NCBI RefSeq assembly: GCF_001870465.1
Contig: NZ_MDGK01000031.1
Span: forward strand, 1-64,000
Origin: Pseudomonas extremorientalis
GTDB lineage: Bacteria > Pseudomonadota > Gammaproteobacteria > Pseudomonadales > Pseudomonadaceae
Reading direction: 5' to 3'
DNA length: 64,000 nt
Below are positions 35,116 to 44,225 of this stretch, one piece after another. The notes beneath the pieces were generated by a model. The model had not been told where the DNA came from. It saw nothing but the letters and a program-made list of their open reading frames with translations, and made no database searches. Each line of letters opens with the position of its first letter. Within the stretch, counting starts at the first letter, position 1. The position numbers and the translations under genes were made by a program.

Positions 35116-35580
35116 ATGCAAGGTCACCCCGACGTAATCGATTACCTCAACACGTTGCTGACGGGCGAACTGGCGGCTCGTGACCAATATTTCATCCATT
35201 CGCGCATGTACGAAGACTGGGGCTTTACCGAGCTCTACGAGCGTATCAACCACGAGATGGAAGAAGAAGCACAGCACGCCGACGCACTGATGCGCCGAAT
35301 CCTCATGCTCGAAGGCACGCCGCGTATGCGTCCGGATGACCTGGATGTGGGTACTACGGTCCCTGACATGCTCGCTGCCGACCTGCGCCTCGAATACAAG
35401 GTCCGTGCCGCGCTTTGCAAAGGCATCGAGCTGTGTGAACAGCACAGCGACTTTGTCACTCGGGAAATCCTGCGGGTGCAGTTGAATGACACCGAAGAAG
35501 ATCACACCTACTGGCTGGAAAAGCAGCTGGGCCTGATCAAGTTGATTGGCCTGGAGAATTACCTGCAATCGCAGTTCTGA
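35116..35580 (+). CDS. ftnA: Ferritin-like iron storage protein FtnA (haem-free)
   Basis: This 154-residue four-helix protein stores iron as a ferric mineral in a 24-subunit shell. It starts [19 protein letters not shown] at ATG 35116; the frame is open upstream but adds no conserved sequence. Ferroxidase ligands are visible (Glu18 in [10 protein letters not shown], the E..H pairs in [11 protein letters not shown] and ETEEDH-like NDTEEDH). The position of the bacterioferritin haem ligand Met52 (two residues before the HAD motif) is Ala, so haem binding is not expected. This matches P. aeruginosa PA4235, first called bfrA and later FtnA. Databases may label it bacterioferritin. Confidence 0.92.
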   Translation: MQGHPDVIDYLNTLLTGELAARDQYFIHSRMYEDWGFTELYERINHEMEEEAQHADALMRRILMLEGTPRMRPDDLDVGTTVPDMLAADLRLEYKVRAALCKGIELCEQHSDFVTREILRVQLNDTEEDHTYWLEKQLGLIKLIGLENYLQSQF

Positions 35581-35592
35581 TTCCCGGCAGCA

Positions 35593-35628
35593 AAAAGCCC
35601 CTGTCACTGCAAAGTGACAGGGGCTTTT
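35593..35628. terminator. Bidirectional terminator between ftnA and uvrA
   Basis: A perfect 16-bp stem (35593-35608 against 35613-35628) with loop GCAA begins with AAAA and ends with TTTT, so it gives a U tract on both strands for the convergent ftnA and uvrA transcripts. Confidence 0.95.
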
Positions 35629-35645
35629 CATTGGGCCCGAAAAAG

Positions 35646-38480
35646 TCAGGCCCGGTCGCGTTCCAACAGTGGTTTCAAGTAGTAACCAGTGTGTGACTGC
35701 GGCATTTCGGAAACCTGCTCCGGCGTGCCCACGGCGATAATCTGACCGCCCTTGGAACCACCTTCCGGCCCCAGGTCTACCAGCCAGTCGGCCGTCTTGA
35801 TCACATCAAGGTTGTGCTCGATCACCACCACGGTATTGCCGTGGTCGCGAAGGCGGTGCAGCACGTCCAACAGTTGCTGGATATCCGCGAAGTGCAGGCC
35901 GGTGGTCGGCTCATCGAGGATATACAGGGTCTTGCCGGTGTCGCGCTTGGACAGCTCACGAGACAACTTCACCCGTTGTGCTTCACCACCAGACAGCGTC
36001 GTAGCTGACTGCCCCAGCTTGATATATGAAAGGCCTACATCCATCAGGGTCTGTAGCTTGCGCGCCAGCGCCGGAACCGCGTCAAAGAACTCACGCGCTT
36101 CCTCGATGGTCATCTCGAGGGTTTCATGGATGCTCTTGCCTTTGTATTTGATCTCCAGCGTCTCGCGGTTATAGCGCTTGCTCTTGCACACATCGCACGG
36201 TACGTAGATGTCCGGGAGGAAGTGCATCTCCACCTTGATCAAGCCATCGCCCTGGCACGCTTCACAGCGGCCGCCCTTGACGTTGAACGAGAACCGGCCC
36301 GGTCCGTAGCCCCTTGAGCGTGATTCCGGAACGCCCGCAAACAGCTCACGAATCGGTGTGAACAGTCCGGTGTAGGTCGCCGGGTTGGAGCGTGGTGTAC
36401 GGCCAATCGGGCTTTGGTCGATATCGACCACCTTATCCAGGTGTTCCAGGCCCTTGATGCTGTCATGGGCCGCCGCTTCCAGGGTGGTCGCGCCATTCAG
36501 GGCGGTGGCACTCAGCGGGAACAGCGTGTTGTTGATCAGCGTCGACTTGCCCGAGCCGGAAACACCGGTCACGCAGGTCAGCAGGCCCAGTGGAATTTCC
36601 AGGTCGACATTGCGCAGGTTGTTGCCACGCGCGCCCTTGAGGTGCAGCGCCAGCTTTTTGTTGCGTGGCGTACGTTTGGCGGGTACTTCGATCTTCACGC
36701 GGCCGGACAGGTACTTGCCGGTCAGCGAGTCCGGGTGCGCCATGACTTCGGCAGGCGTGCCCTCGGCGACAATATGCCCACCATGCACACCCGCACCCGG
36801 GCCGATGTCGACCACGTAATCCGCCAGGCGAATCGCGTCTTCATCGTGCTCGACCACGATCACCGTGTTACCGATATCCCGCAGGTGTTTCAACGTACCC
36901 AGCAGGCGATCGTTGTCACGTTGATGCAAACCAATCGACGGTTCATCAAGGATGTACAGCACACCCACGAGGCCGGCACCAATCTGGCTGGCCAGGCGAA
37001 TCCGTTGGGCTTCGCCGCCGGACAAGGTATCGGCGCTGCGATCCAACGACAGGTAATCCAGGCCTACGTTGACCAGGAACTGCAGCCGCTCGCGAATCTC
37101 CTTGAGGATCTTGTCGGCGATCTCCCCACGGCGACCGGTCAGTTTGAGCACGCCAAAGTATTCGCAGGCATCGCCGATCGGCAGGCTGGTCACCGCCGGC
37201 AGGGTCTTTTCGCCCACCCATACATGCCGCGCCTCACGACGCAGGCGCGTGCCGCGGCAATCCGGGCAAGGCTGGGTGCTGAGGAATTTCGCCAGCTCTT
37301 CGCGCACGCTGGCCGATTCAGTCTCGCGGTAGCGACGCTCAAGGTTCGGCACAATGCCTTCGAACGGGTGGGAGCGCTTGACGATATCGCCACGGTCGTT
37401 CAGGTACTTGAAGTCGACGTTCTGCGAGCCGCTACCATGCAGGATGACCTTCTGCTGGTCCGCCGGCAGTTGGTTGAAAGGCACTTCCAGGCTGAATTTA
37501 TAGTGCGACGCCAACGACCCCAGCATCTGGAAGTAATAGACGTTGCGCCTGTCCCAGCCGCGTATGGCCCCCTCCGCCAGCGTCAGGTCACCGTTGACCA
37601 GGCGCTTGATGTCGAAGAACTGCTTCACGCCCAGGCCATCACAGGTCGGGCAGGCGCCGGCCGGGTTGTTGAAGGAAAACAGCTTGGGTTCCAGCTCGCT
37701 GATGGCGTGGCCGCAGATCGGGCAGGCAAACCGGGCGGAGAAGATGATCTCTTCGCCTGGCTCGTCGTCCATCGGCGCCACCAGTGCAATACCGTCGGCC
37801 AGTTTCAATGCGGTTTCGAAGGATTCCGCCAGGCGCTGCTGCAGGTCGGCGCGCACCTTGAAGCGGTCGACCACGACATCGATCGAATGCTTCTTCTGCT
37901 TGTCGAGCTTCGGCGCTTCGTCCAGCTCATACAGCTTGCCGTTGATCCGCGCACGCACAAAACCTTGCGCACGCAGCTCTTCGAAAACGGAAAGATGTTC
38001 GCCCTTGCGCTCACGGATCACCGGTGCCAGCAGCATCAGCTTGGCACCTTCCGGCTGGGCCAGCACCAGGTCGACCATCTGGCTGACGGTCTGGGCTTCC
38101 AGGGGAATGTCGTGGTCCGGGCAACGAGGAATACCCACGCGTGCATACAGCAGGCGCAGGTAATCGTAGATTTCGGTAATGGTGCCCACGGTGGAACGCG
38201 GGTTATGGGAGGTCGACTTCTGCTCGATGGAAATGGCCGGCGACAGGCCTTCAATGGTGTCGACGTCGGGCTTCTCCATCATCGACAGGAACTGCCGGGC
38301 ATAGGCCGACAGGGATTCCACATAGCGGCGCTGGCCTTCGGCATACAGCGTGTCGAACGCCAGCGAAGATTTGCCGGACCCGGACAAGCCGGTGATGACG
38401 ATCAGTTTGTCCCGGGGCAGGGTCAGGTCGATGTTCTTCAGGTTGTGGGTTCTAGCCCCACGAATCAGGATCTTGTCCAA
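35646..38480 (-). CDS. uvrA: Excinuclease ABC subunit A
   Basis: UvrA finds bulky DNA lesions in nucleotide-excision repair and loads UvrB. The 944-residue protein has two ABC ATPase modules: Walker [21 protein letters not shown] (start) and [16 protein letters not shown] (second half), signatures [14 protein letters not shown] and [14 protein letters not shown], and zinc modules with CPICGH/CPTCDG and [17 protein letters not shown]. Translation starts at a TTG (38480) giving the canonical (M)[15 protein letters not shown]; the open frame runs 90 codons further upstream without conserved sequence. A LexA-like box lies 51 bases upstream. Confidence 0.97.
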   Translation of the reverse strand: MDKILIRGARTHNLKNIDLTLPRDKLIVITGLSGSGKSSLAFDTLYAEGQRRYVESLSAYARQFLSMMEKPDVDTIEGLSPAISIEQKSTSHNPRSTVGTITEIYDYLRLLYARVGIPRCPDHDIPLEAQTVSQMVDLVLAQPEGAKLMLLAPVIRERKGEHLSVFEELRAQGFVRARINGKLYELDEAPKLDKQKKHSIDVVVDRFKVRADLQQRLAESFETALKLADGIALVAPMDDEPGEEIIFSARFACPICGHAISELEPKLFSFNNPAGACPTCDGLGVKQFFDIKRLVNGDLTLAEGAIRGWDRRNVYYFQMLGSLASHYKFSLEVPFNQLPADQQKVILHGSGSQNVDFKYLNDRGDIVKRSHPFEGIVPNLERRYRETESASVREELAKFLSTQPCPDCRGTRLRREARHVWVGEKTLPAVTSLPIGDACEYFGVLKLTGRRGEIADKILKEIRERLQFLVNVGLDYLSLDRSADTLSGGEAQRIRLASQIGAGLVGVLYILDEPSIGLHQRDNDRLLGTLKHLRDIGNTVIVVEHDEDAIRLADYVVDIGPGAGVHGGHIVAEGTPAEVMAHPDSLTGKYLSGRVKIEVPAKRTPRNKKLALHLKGARGNNLRNVDLEIPLGLLTCVTGVSGSGKSTLINNTLFPLSATALNGATTLEAAAHDSIKGLEHLDKVVDIDQSPIGRTPRSNPATYTGLFTPIRELFAGVPESRSRGYGPGRFSFNVKGGRCEACQGDGLIKVEMHFLPDIYVPCDVCKSKRYNRETLEIKYKGKSIHETLEMTIEEAREFFDAVPALARKLQTLMDVGLSYIKLGQSATTLSGGEAQRVKLSRELSKRDTGKTLYILDEPTTGLHFADIQQLLDVLHRLRDHGNTVVVIEHNLDVIKTADWLVDLGPEGGSKGGQIIAVGTPEQVSEMPQSHTGYYLKPLLERDRA

Positions 38481-38530
38481 GATGGCCTCGCACGGCGGGC
38501 GTAAATAATGCCGGAGTATACGGCGAAAGA

Positions 38531-38546
38531 CTGGATGAATATACAC
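38531..38546. promoter_or_regulatory. LexA (SOS) box-like site upstream of uvrA
   Basis: On the - strand the site reads GTGTATATTCATCCAG, close to the E. coli uvrA SOS box, which has CTGT and TCAG at the ends. The spacing of the half-sites is right, but the first half departs from CTGT. It lies in the divergent uvrA/MFS gap. Confidence 0.55.
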
Positions 38547-38658
38547 TGTCAAAAGGCCGCTTGCAGCCTTAGATGAAAGCTGCGCGGCAAAGCGCCGCAT
38601 ATACCCTCTCAATCGATGGGACTGGTAGAATCGCCGCCGGTTCACACGAGGTTTTTCC

Positions 38659-40053
38659 ATGCACGATCCCCACAGCGAACGCATGAGTAGCGGCGAGACC
38701 CGAGCGGCAAGCGGTCTGGCCCTGGTGTTCGCCTTCCGTATGCTGGGCATGTTTATGGTGTTGCCGGTGCTGGCGACCTATGGAATGGATCTCGCAGGCG
38801 CAACCCCCGCGTTGATCGGCCTGGCGATTGGCGCCTATGGCCTGACCCAGGCGATTTTCCAGATTCCGTTCGGGATCATTTCCGACCGCATCGGTCGCCG
38901 CCCTGTGATCTACCTGGGGCTGATCGTGTTCGCCCTCGGCAGCGTGCTCGCGGCTCAATCCGATTCCATCTGGGGCGTGATCGCCGGGCGCATCCTGCAA
39001 GGCGCGGGCGCGATTTCCGCTGCGGTCATGGCGTTGCTGTCCGACCTGACCCGCGAACAACATCGCACCAAGGCCATGGCCATGATCGGCATGACCATCG
39101 GCCTGTCGTTTGCCGTGGCCATGGTGGTGGGGCCCTTGCTGACTCGCGCGTTTGGTTTGCACGGGCTGTTCCTGGCCACAGGCGGTATGGCACTGTTCGG
39201 CATCGTGATCGTGGCCTTCATGGTGCCGCGCTCCACTGGCACGTTGCAGCACCGTGAGTCAGGCGTTGCGCGCAAGGCCCTGTTGCCGACGCTCAAGCAC
39301 CCGGACCTGCTGCGCCTGGATTTAGGTATCTTCGTATTACACGCCATGCTGATGTGCAGCTTTGTCGCCTTGCCTCTGGCCTTGGTAGAAAAAGCCGGCC
39401 TGCCCAAGGAGCAGCACTGGTGGGTCTACCTTACTGCGCTGCTGATTTCGTTCTTCGCCATGATCCCCTTCATCATCTACGGCGAAAAGAAACGCAAAAT
39501 GAAACGAGTTTTGCTCGGCGCCGTCGCGACGCTGATGCTCACTGAGCTATTCTTCTGGCAGTTCGGCGACAGCCTGCGGGCGCTGGTAATCGGCACGGTG
39601 GTGTTCTTCACCGCGTTCAACCTGCTGGAGGCGTCGCTGCCTTCGCTGATCAGTAAAGTTTCACCGGCCGGCGGCAAAGGGACGGCGATGGGGGTGTATT
39701 CCACCAGCCAGTTCCTGGGTTCCGCACTGGGCGGCATCATGGGTGGCTGGATGTTCCAGCATGGCGGTTTGTCGGTTGTGTTCCTTGGATGCGCAGGTCT
39801 GGCTGCCCTCTGGCTGGCCTTTGCTGTTACCATGCGCGAACCTCCCTATGTGACGAGTCTGCGCTTGCCGTTATCGCCCGAAGCGATCCGCGAAGCCGGT
39901 CTGGTCGAGCGCCTTAAGGCCGTTACTGGGGTTACCGATGCCGTGGTTGTTGCTGAAGAAGCCGCCATCTACATCAAATTGGACACCGAATTATTGGATC
40001 GCGCGACGCTCGAGCAACTGGTCAACCCAGTGCCGACAGCGCGCCCAGCCTAG
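38659..40053 (+). CDS. MFS transporter of the YajR type
   Basis: This 464-residue inner-membrane carrier has twelve predicted helices, with the motif-A loop [12 protein letters not shown] after helix 2. A cytosolic tail of about 70 residues (from about 390, [20 protein letters not shown]...) with a beta-alpha-beta-beta look resembles the YAM domain of E. coli YajR, whose substrate is not firmly known. It sits between uvrA and ssb, as P. aeruginosa PA4233 does. Substrate and direction (efflux is likely) are inference. The ssb gene follows after 9 bases. Confidence 0.88.
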   Translation: MHDPHSERMSSGETRAASGLALVFAFRMLGMFMVLPVLATYGMDLAGATPALIGLAIGAYGLTQAIFQIPFGIISDRIGRRPVIYLGLIVFALGSVLAAQSDSIWGVIAGRILQGAGAISAAVMALLSDLTREQHRTKAMAMIGMTIGLSFAVAMVVGPLLTRAFGLHGLFLATGGMALFGIVIVAFMVPRSTGTLQHRESGVARKALLPTLKHPDLLRLDLGIFVLHAMLMCSFVALPLALVEKAGLPKEQHWWVYLTALLISFFAMIPFIIYGEKKRKMKRVLLGAVATLMLTELFFWQFGDSLRALVIGTVVFFTAFNLLEASLPSLISKVSPAGGKGTAMGVYSTSQFLGSALGGIMGGWMFQHGGLSVVFLGCAGLAALWLAFAVTMREPPYVTSLRLPLSPEAIREAGLVERLKAVTGVTDAVVVAEEAAIYIKLDTELLDRATLEQLVNPVPTARPA

Positions 40054-40062
40054 GAGAACGTT

Positions 40063-40578
40063 ATGGCCCGTGGGGTTAACAAAGTCATATTGGTCGGTAC
40101 GTGCGGCCAGGATCCCGAAGTTCGCTACTTGCCTAACGGTAACGCCGTGACCAACCTGAGTCTGGCGACCAGCGAACAGTGGACCGACAAGCAGACCGGC
40201 CAGAAGGTCGAGAAAACCGAATGGCACCGTGTGTCGATGTTCGGCAAGGTCGCAGAGATCGCCGGCGAGTACCTGCGCAAAGGTTCGCAGGTCTACATCG
40301 AAGGCAAGCTGCAGACCCGCGAGTGGGAAAAAGACGGCATCAAGCGTTACACCACTGAAATCGTGGTCGACATGCAAGGCACCATGCAACTGCTGGGCGG
40401 CCGTCCACAGGGCGACCAACAGGGCCAGGGCGGCATGTCCAACTCGGCTCCGCGTCCACAGCCGTCGCGCCCGCAGCCAAGTCAGCAGCCACAGCGTGAG
40501 TCGCGTCCAGCGCCACAACAGGCCGCGCCGCAACCGGCTCCGGATTTCGACAGCTTTGATGACGATATCCCGTTCTGA
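40063..40578 (+). CDS. ssb: Single-stranded DNA-binding protein
   Basis: SSB coats single-stranded DNA in replication and repair. The 171-residue protein has an OB fold (1-~110, [42 protein letters not shown]), a Gln/Pro/Arg-rich linker (about 115-155) and the acidic tip DDDIPF that recruits partners. AGGAG precedes the ATG. It is next to uvrA in many gamma-proteobacteria. Confidence 0.97.
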   Translation: MARGVNKVILVGTCGQDPEVRYLPNGNAVTNLSLATSEQWTDKQTGQKVEKTEWHRVSMFGKVAEIAGEYLRKGSQVYIEGKLQTREWEKDGIKRYTTEIVVDMQGTMQLLGGRPQGDQQGQGGMSNSAPRPQPSRPQPSQQPQRESRPAPQQAAPQPAPDFDSFDDDIPF

Positions 40579-40601
40579 GGTTTAACACCCGGAACACACA
40601 G

Positions 40602-40634
40602 AACCCCCGCTGGCTCAGGCCTCGGGGGTTTTTT
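40602..40634. terminator. Terminator between ssb and the LysR gene
   Basis: AACCCCCG (40602-40609) and CGGGGGTT (40623-40630) form an 8-bp stem around a 13-base loop, followed by TTTTTT. It serves ssb and borders the end of the convergent LysR gene. Confidence 0.8.
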
Positions 40635-40635
40635 A

Positions 40636-41553
40636 TCACCCGTGATCAGCTTCAGTCGAGGCGGCGGTGACAACCATCTCCTTGAACCGCTGCAGCATCG
40701 CCGAACCGTCATCGATCCGCGTCGCCAAATGCAACGGCGCCACCAGGCTGCGGCACTCCGTCAATTCCCGATAAACGATGCCATCCCCGCGCAAGCGCTG
40801 CATCGACGCTGGCACGATGGATACCCCAAGTCCAGCAGCCACCAGGCTTAGTGTGGCGGTCATGCGCGGAGCTTCCTGCACCACCTGCGGGCTGAACCCT
40901 GCTTCACGGCAGGCCACCAGAATTGCGTCGTACAAACCCAGCCCCACACGCCGGCGGTAGAGCACGAAGGACTCGGTCGCCAATGCCGACAAGGGCAGGG
41001 GAGATCCCGGATCGATTGCCAGAGGATGATCCGTGGGCAACGCCAGCAACATGGGCTCCACCAAAATCGGTTTGTCTTGCAGCGACTGGGTTGCGCTGAG
41101 GGGCGAGCGGATAAATGCTGCATCGAGCTTCTCATGGATCAACGCGTCCAGCAGTTCGCCGGTCCCGGCTTCCTCCAGCACCACTGTCACGCCGACAAAG
41201 GTTTCGCGAAACCGCCGCAATACACTCGGTACAAAGGGATGCAGCGCCGCCGAACTGGTAAACCCGATCGCCAGGCGCCCACGCTCGCCCCGTGCGGCGC
41301 GGCGCACCACCTCTGCAATCCTGTCTGCCTGGGCGAGAATCTCACGTGCTTCGTCCAGCAATGCGAGCCCGGCCGTCGTGGGCCGCACGCCACGGGGCAG
41401 GCGCTCCATCAAGACCACACCCAGTTCGGCCTCAAGGCTTTGCAGCATCCGCGTCAACGGCGGTTGCTGCATGCCCAGGCGTTCGGCGGCGCGGGTGATA
41501 TAGCCTTCTTCGGCGATGGCCACAAAAGCCTTGAGTTGGCGAAGTTCCAGCAT
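40636..41553 (-). CDS. LysR-family transcriptional regulator
   Basis: The 305-residue protein has the N-terminal winged helix (MLELRQLKAFVAIAEEGYITRAAERLGMQQPPLTR) and a LysR substrate-binding domain (about 90-295, beginning RLAIGFTSSAALHPFVP), similar in style to BenM/CatM regulators. The ATG at 41553 is the family start; an upstream in-frame ATG adds 17 residues. It is divergent from the methyltransferase gene (101-base gap), so that gene is the likely target. The ligand is unknown. Confidence 0.9.
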   Translation of the reverse strand: MLELRQLKAFVAIAEEGYITRAAERLGMQQPPLTRMLQSLEAELGVVLMERLPRGVRPTTAGLALLDEAREILAQADRIAEVVRRAARGERGRLAIGFTSSAALHPFVPSVLRRFRETFVGVTVVLEEAGTGELLDALIHEKLDAAFIRSPLSATQSLQDKPILVEPMLLALPTDHPLAIDPGSPLPLSALATESFVLYRRRVGLGLYDAILVACREAGFSPQVVQEAPRMTATLSLVAAGLGVSIVPASMQRLRGDGIVYRELTECRSLVAPLHLATRIDDGSAMLQRFKEMVVTAASTEADHG

Positions 41554-41654
41554 AGGGATACTTTTCAGGTATGGGAGTGCATCAATCCTGGCATTTGTTC
41601 TCATGGCTCACAAGATTTAGGCTGTGGACAACCTCAAGAAGAAGGAAAGCCGTG

Positions 41655-42416
41655 ATGACCTGGTCAGCCAAGCAGTACACGATGTTCGAACAGCAGCGCA
41701 CCCGCCCTGTCCGTGACCTGGTCGCGGCCATTCCGAACGTTGAAGTGTACAATGCCGTCGATTTGGGCTGCGGTCCCGGTAACTCGACTGAGGTGCTGGC
41801 CGAGCGTTTCCCGCAAGCGCACATCACCGGTATGGACAGTTCCGATGACATGCTGGTCGACGCCCGCAAACGGCTACCGACATTGAACTTCGAACTGGCG
41901 GATATCGGTGCCTGGAACCCTGTGTGCGCCTTCGATGTGATCCTGGCCAACGCGTCCCTGCAGTGGCTGCCGGACCACGCCACGCTGTACCCGCACCTGG
42001 TCCGCCAACTGACGCCCGGCGGTACGCTGGCGGTGCAAACCCCGGACAACCTCGACGAACCCGCCCACCAGCTCGCCCGCGAAGTCGCGGCAGAGGGTCC
42101 ATGGTCGGCAAAGATCGGTGCGGTCAAACACAACGAGCGCCACACGGCGAGCTACTACTACGAACTGCTGAGCAAACATTGCAGTACGGTCGATGTGTGG
42201 CGCACCACCTACCAGCACCCGTTGGCGAGCCACGCGGCAGTAGTGGAGTGGTTCAAGGCATCGGCGCTGAGGCCCTTCCTCGCGCCTTTGGCCGACAGCG
42301 AAAAAACCGCTTTCCTGCAGGAATACCAGGCGCGAATGACCCGTGCCTATCCAGCCCTGGCTGACGGCACTGTACTACTACCGTTTCCGCGCCTGTTCAT
42401 CATCGCGACCCGCTGA
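41655..42416 (+). CDS. tam: Trans-aconitate 2-methyltransferase-like protein
   Basis: The Tam family methylates trans-aconitate, a toxic by-product of the citrate cycle, using SAM. The 253-residue product has motif I VDLGCGPGNSTEVLAERFP, the acidic MDSSDDML, LANASLQWLPDH and the C-terminal TVLLPFPRLFIIATR, all typical of Tam. The ATG at 41655 (MTWSAKQYTMFEQQRTRPV) with AAGGAA upstream is the family start. A LysR regulator is divergent. Family assignment is strong, substrate inferred. Confidence 0.85.
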   Translation: MTWSAKQYTMFEQQRTRPVRDLVAAIPNVEVYNAVDLGCGPGNSTEVLAERFPQAHITGMDSSDDMLVDARKRLPTLNFELADIGAWNPVCAFDVILANASLQWLPDHATLYPHLVRQLTPGGTLAVQTPDNLDEPAHQLAREVAAEGPWSAKIGAVKHNERHTASYYYELLSKHCSTVDVWRTTYQHPLASHAAVVEWFKASALRPFLAPLADSEKTAFLQEYQARMTRAYPALADGTVLLPFPRLFIIATR

Positions 42417-42428
42417 CGTCCAAAGGAC

Positions 42429-42451
42429 AAGTGGCGGTCATGCCGCCGCTT
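42429..42451. terminator. Possible hairpin terminator between convergent genes
   Basis: AAGTGGCGG (42429-42437) and CCGCCGCTT (42443-42451) can pair (one G-T) around TCATG. It overlaps the 3' end of the isochorismatase-like gene, and no T tract is present, so it is a weak call. Confidence 0.3.
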
Positions 42452-42998
42452 GCGCCTTCAAATACTCATCCGCCGACACCACGCTCGCATACCCAAACGC
42501 CAGCGACGCCATGTAAGCCCCATGCACCTGCGCCGCCGGAATCACCTGCCCATTGAACTCCAGGTCCCGCGTGGCGCACGCGTCATGAACCACCGTGACC
42601 GTGTAGCCCAGGTCCGCCGCCGCCCGCACCACCGCGTCGATGCACATGTGGCTCATGCTGCCGACCACTACCAGGTCCGTGATGCTGCGCTGTTCCAACA
42701 GGGCACGCAGGTTGGTCTCGCGGAACGCATTCACGAAATGCTTGAGCACCACCGGCTCGTTGCCCTCGTTCAACACTTTGCCATGCAGGTGCGCACCCTC
42801 GGAGCCCGGCGTGAAGAACGGTGCGTCATCGGAGGTGAACTCATGGCGCACATGAATCACCGCATCGCCCGCCTGGCGAAACGCTTGCAGCACCTGCGCG
42901 GCTTTGTCCGCTGCGGCGTCCACGCCGTCAAGTGGCCACTTGCCCTGGGGGAAGTAGTCGTTCTGGATATCGATTAGGATGAGCGCTTGCTTGGCCAT
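42438..42998 (-). CDS. Isochorismatase-family cysteine hydrolase
   Basis: A 186-residue single-domain hydrolase with the family triad Asp10 (LILIDIQNDYF), Lys86 (VVLKHFVNAF) and Cys119 (SMSHMCIDAVVRAAADLG). Members act on amides such as nicotinamide, ureidoacrylate or N-carbamoyl compounds, or on isochorismate; the substrate cannot be told here. The start is the ATG at 42998; a much longer open frame upstream is antisense to the next gene. It is divergent from a GlxA-type regulator, a pairing often seen in pseudomonads. Confidence 0.85.
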   Translation of the reverse strand: MAKQALILIDIQNDYFPQGKWPLDGVDAAADKAAQVLQAFRQAGDAVIHVRHEFTSDDAPFFTPGSEGAHLHGKVLNEGNEPVVLKHFVNAFRETNLRALLEQRSITDLVVVGSMSHMCIDAVVRAAADLGYTVTVVHDACATRDLEFNGQVIPAAQVHGAYMASLAFGYASVVSADEYLKAQAAA

Positions 42999-43094
42999 GT
43001 GTGTTGCCTCGTGATGGGTTGATGGGGCCAGTATCTTAGCTGGCGCCCACACCTGGGATTGGCTGCACCGACAATAACAGGGGGAAAACTGACA

Positions 43095-44054
43095 ATGGTC
43101 GTGGTTGAGCTGGGCGTGTTGATCTACCAGGGGGCGCAACTGGCCGCCGTGCACGGTTTGACTGACCTGTTTGGCGTGGCCAATCGCATCGCCGCCGAGC
43201 ATCAATCCGCGCAGTTGCCATTGCTGCGGGTCAGCCATTGGCAGGTGGATAGCGCCGGCACACCGGTGCGTGTTTTCAGCAGCTATCCCGGTCCCGAGCA
43301 GCCGATGATGGCGGTGCTGGTGCCGCCGTCGATCGGCGAGTTTACAGAAGACCAGGCACCCCCGGCGCTGCTGGAATGGATTCGCCAGCAACATGCGGCA
43401 GGCACGGTACTGGGCGGTGTGTGCATTGGCTCGATCATGTTGGCGCGCAGCGGGTTGCTCGACGGGCGCAGCGCCACCACCCATTGGTCCTCCGCCAAAT
43501 CCTTCGCCAGCCGCTACCCGGCGGTGCGCCTGGAGGCCGACAAGCCGATCGTCGATGATGGCGACCTGATCACCACCGCCGGCTTGATGGCCTGGTCCGA
43601 ACTCGGCCTGCGCCTGGTCGACCGCCTGATGGGCCCAAGCATCGCAGCCGATACCGCGCGTTTCCTGGTGATCGAGCACAGTGACAGCGCCAGCCAGTGC
43701 GGCAGCAACTTCGCGCCGATTCTTGGCCACGGTGACACAGCCATCCTCAAGGTTCAGCACTGGTTGCAGGCCAGCGGTGCGGTGGATGTTTCCCTGGCGG
43801 CAATGGCCCAGGAAGCCGGTTTGGAAGAGCGGACTTTCCTGCGGCGTTTTCGCAGCGCCACCGGTTTGAAACCCACCGAATACTGCCAGCACCTGCGTGT
43901 GGGCAAGGCGCGGCAGATGCTGGAATTCACCAACGGCACCATCGACCATATCGCCTGGACCGTGGGCTACCAGGACCCCAGCGCCTTTCGCGCCACCTTC
44001 AAGAAAATCACCGGCCTTGCGCCCAGCGATTACCGCAGCCGTTTTGGCGTGTGA
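43095..44054 (+). CDS. GlxA-type transcriptional regulator (DJ-1/PfpI + AraC HTH)
   Basis: The 319-residue regulator has an N-terminal DJ-1/PfpI-like domain (about 1-190, with GGVCIGSIMLARSGLLDGRSATTHW around the nucleophile-elbow Cys) and a C-terminal AraC-type double helix-turn-helix (about 215-315, VSLAAMAQEAGLEERTFLRRF, IDHIAWTVGYQDPSAFRATF). Relatives respond to carnitine, choline or arginine metabolites. The ATG at 43095 has AGGGGG upstream; an in-frame TTG at 43059 is less likely. It probably controls the divergent hydrolase gene. Confidence 0.88.
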   Translation: MVVVELGVLIYQGAQLAAVHGLTDLFGVANRIAAEHQSAQLPLLRVSHWQVDSAGTPVRVFSSYPGPEQPMMAVLVPPSIGEFTEDQAPPALLEWIRQQHAAGTVLGGVCIGSIMLARSGLLDGRSATTHWSSAKSFASRYPAVRLEADKPIVDDGDLITTAGLMAWSELGLRLVDRLMGPSIAADTARFLVIEHSDSASQCGSNFAPILGHGDTAILKVQHWLQASGAVDVSLAAMAQEAGLEERTFLRRFRSATGLKPTEYCQHLRVGKARQMLEFTNGTIDHIAWTVGYQDPSAFRATFKKITGLAPSDYRSRFGV

Positions 44055-44055
44055 A

Positions 44056-44096
44056 TCGTGCAGAACGCCGCTGCGTTAACGCGGCGTCGTGCAGAA
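44056..44096. repeat. Hairpin flanked by 10-bp direct repeats
   Basis: TCGTGCAGAA occurs at 44056-44065 and again at 44087-44096. Between them CGCCGC (44066-44071) pairs with GCGGCG (44081-44086) around a core with palindromic GCGTTAACGC. It lies just after the GlxA-type gene. No T tract follows. Confidence 0.6.
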
Positions 44097-44225
44097 TAAA
44101 ACAGGCTAACTGCCATCGGTTTTTTCGTAACGCCTTGATTTGAAAAGCATCCTCCATGGAAGAGCCTTGGCCTGATCCCTGCAACCTTCTGCGTACACAC
44201 ATGGCGGGATGGCCAAGGGGGACGC

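Noticed and set aside
36414..38504. A 696-codon open frame antisense to uvrA
   Set aside because: Shadow of uvrA, whose protein motifs are complete.
42999..43949. N-terminal extension of the isochorismatase-like gene to 503 residues
   Set aside because: The extension is antisense to the GlxA-type gene and has no family similarity; the start at 42998 fits the family length.
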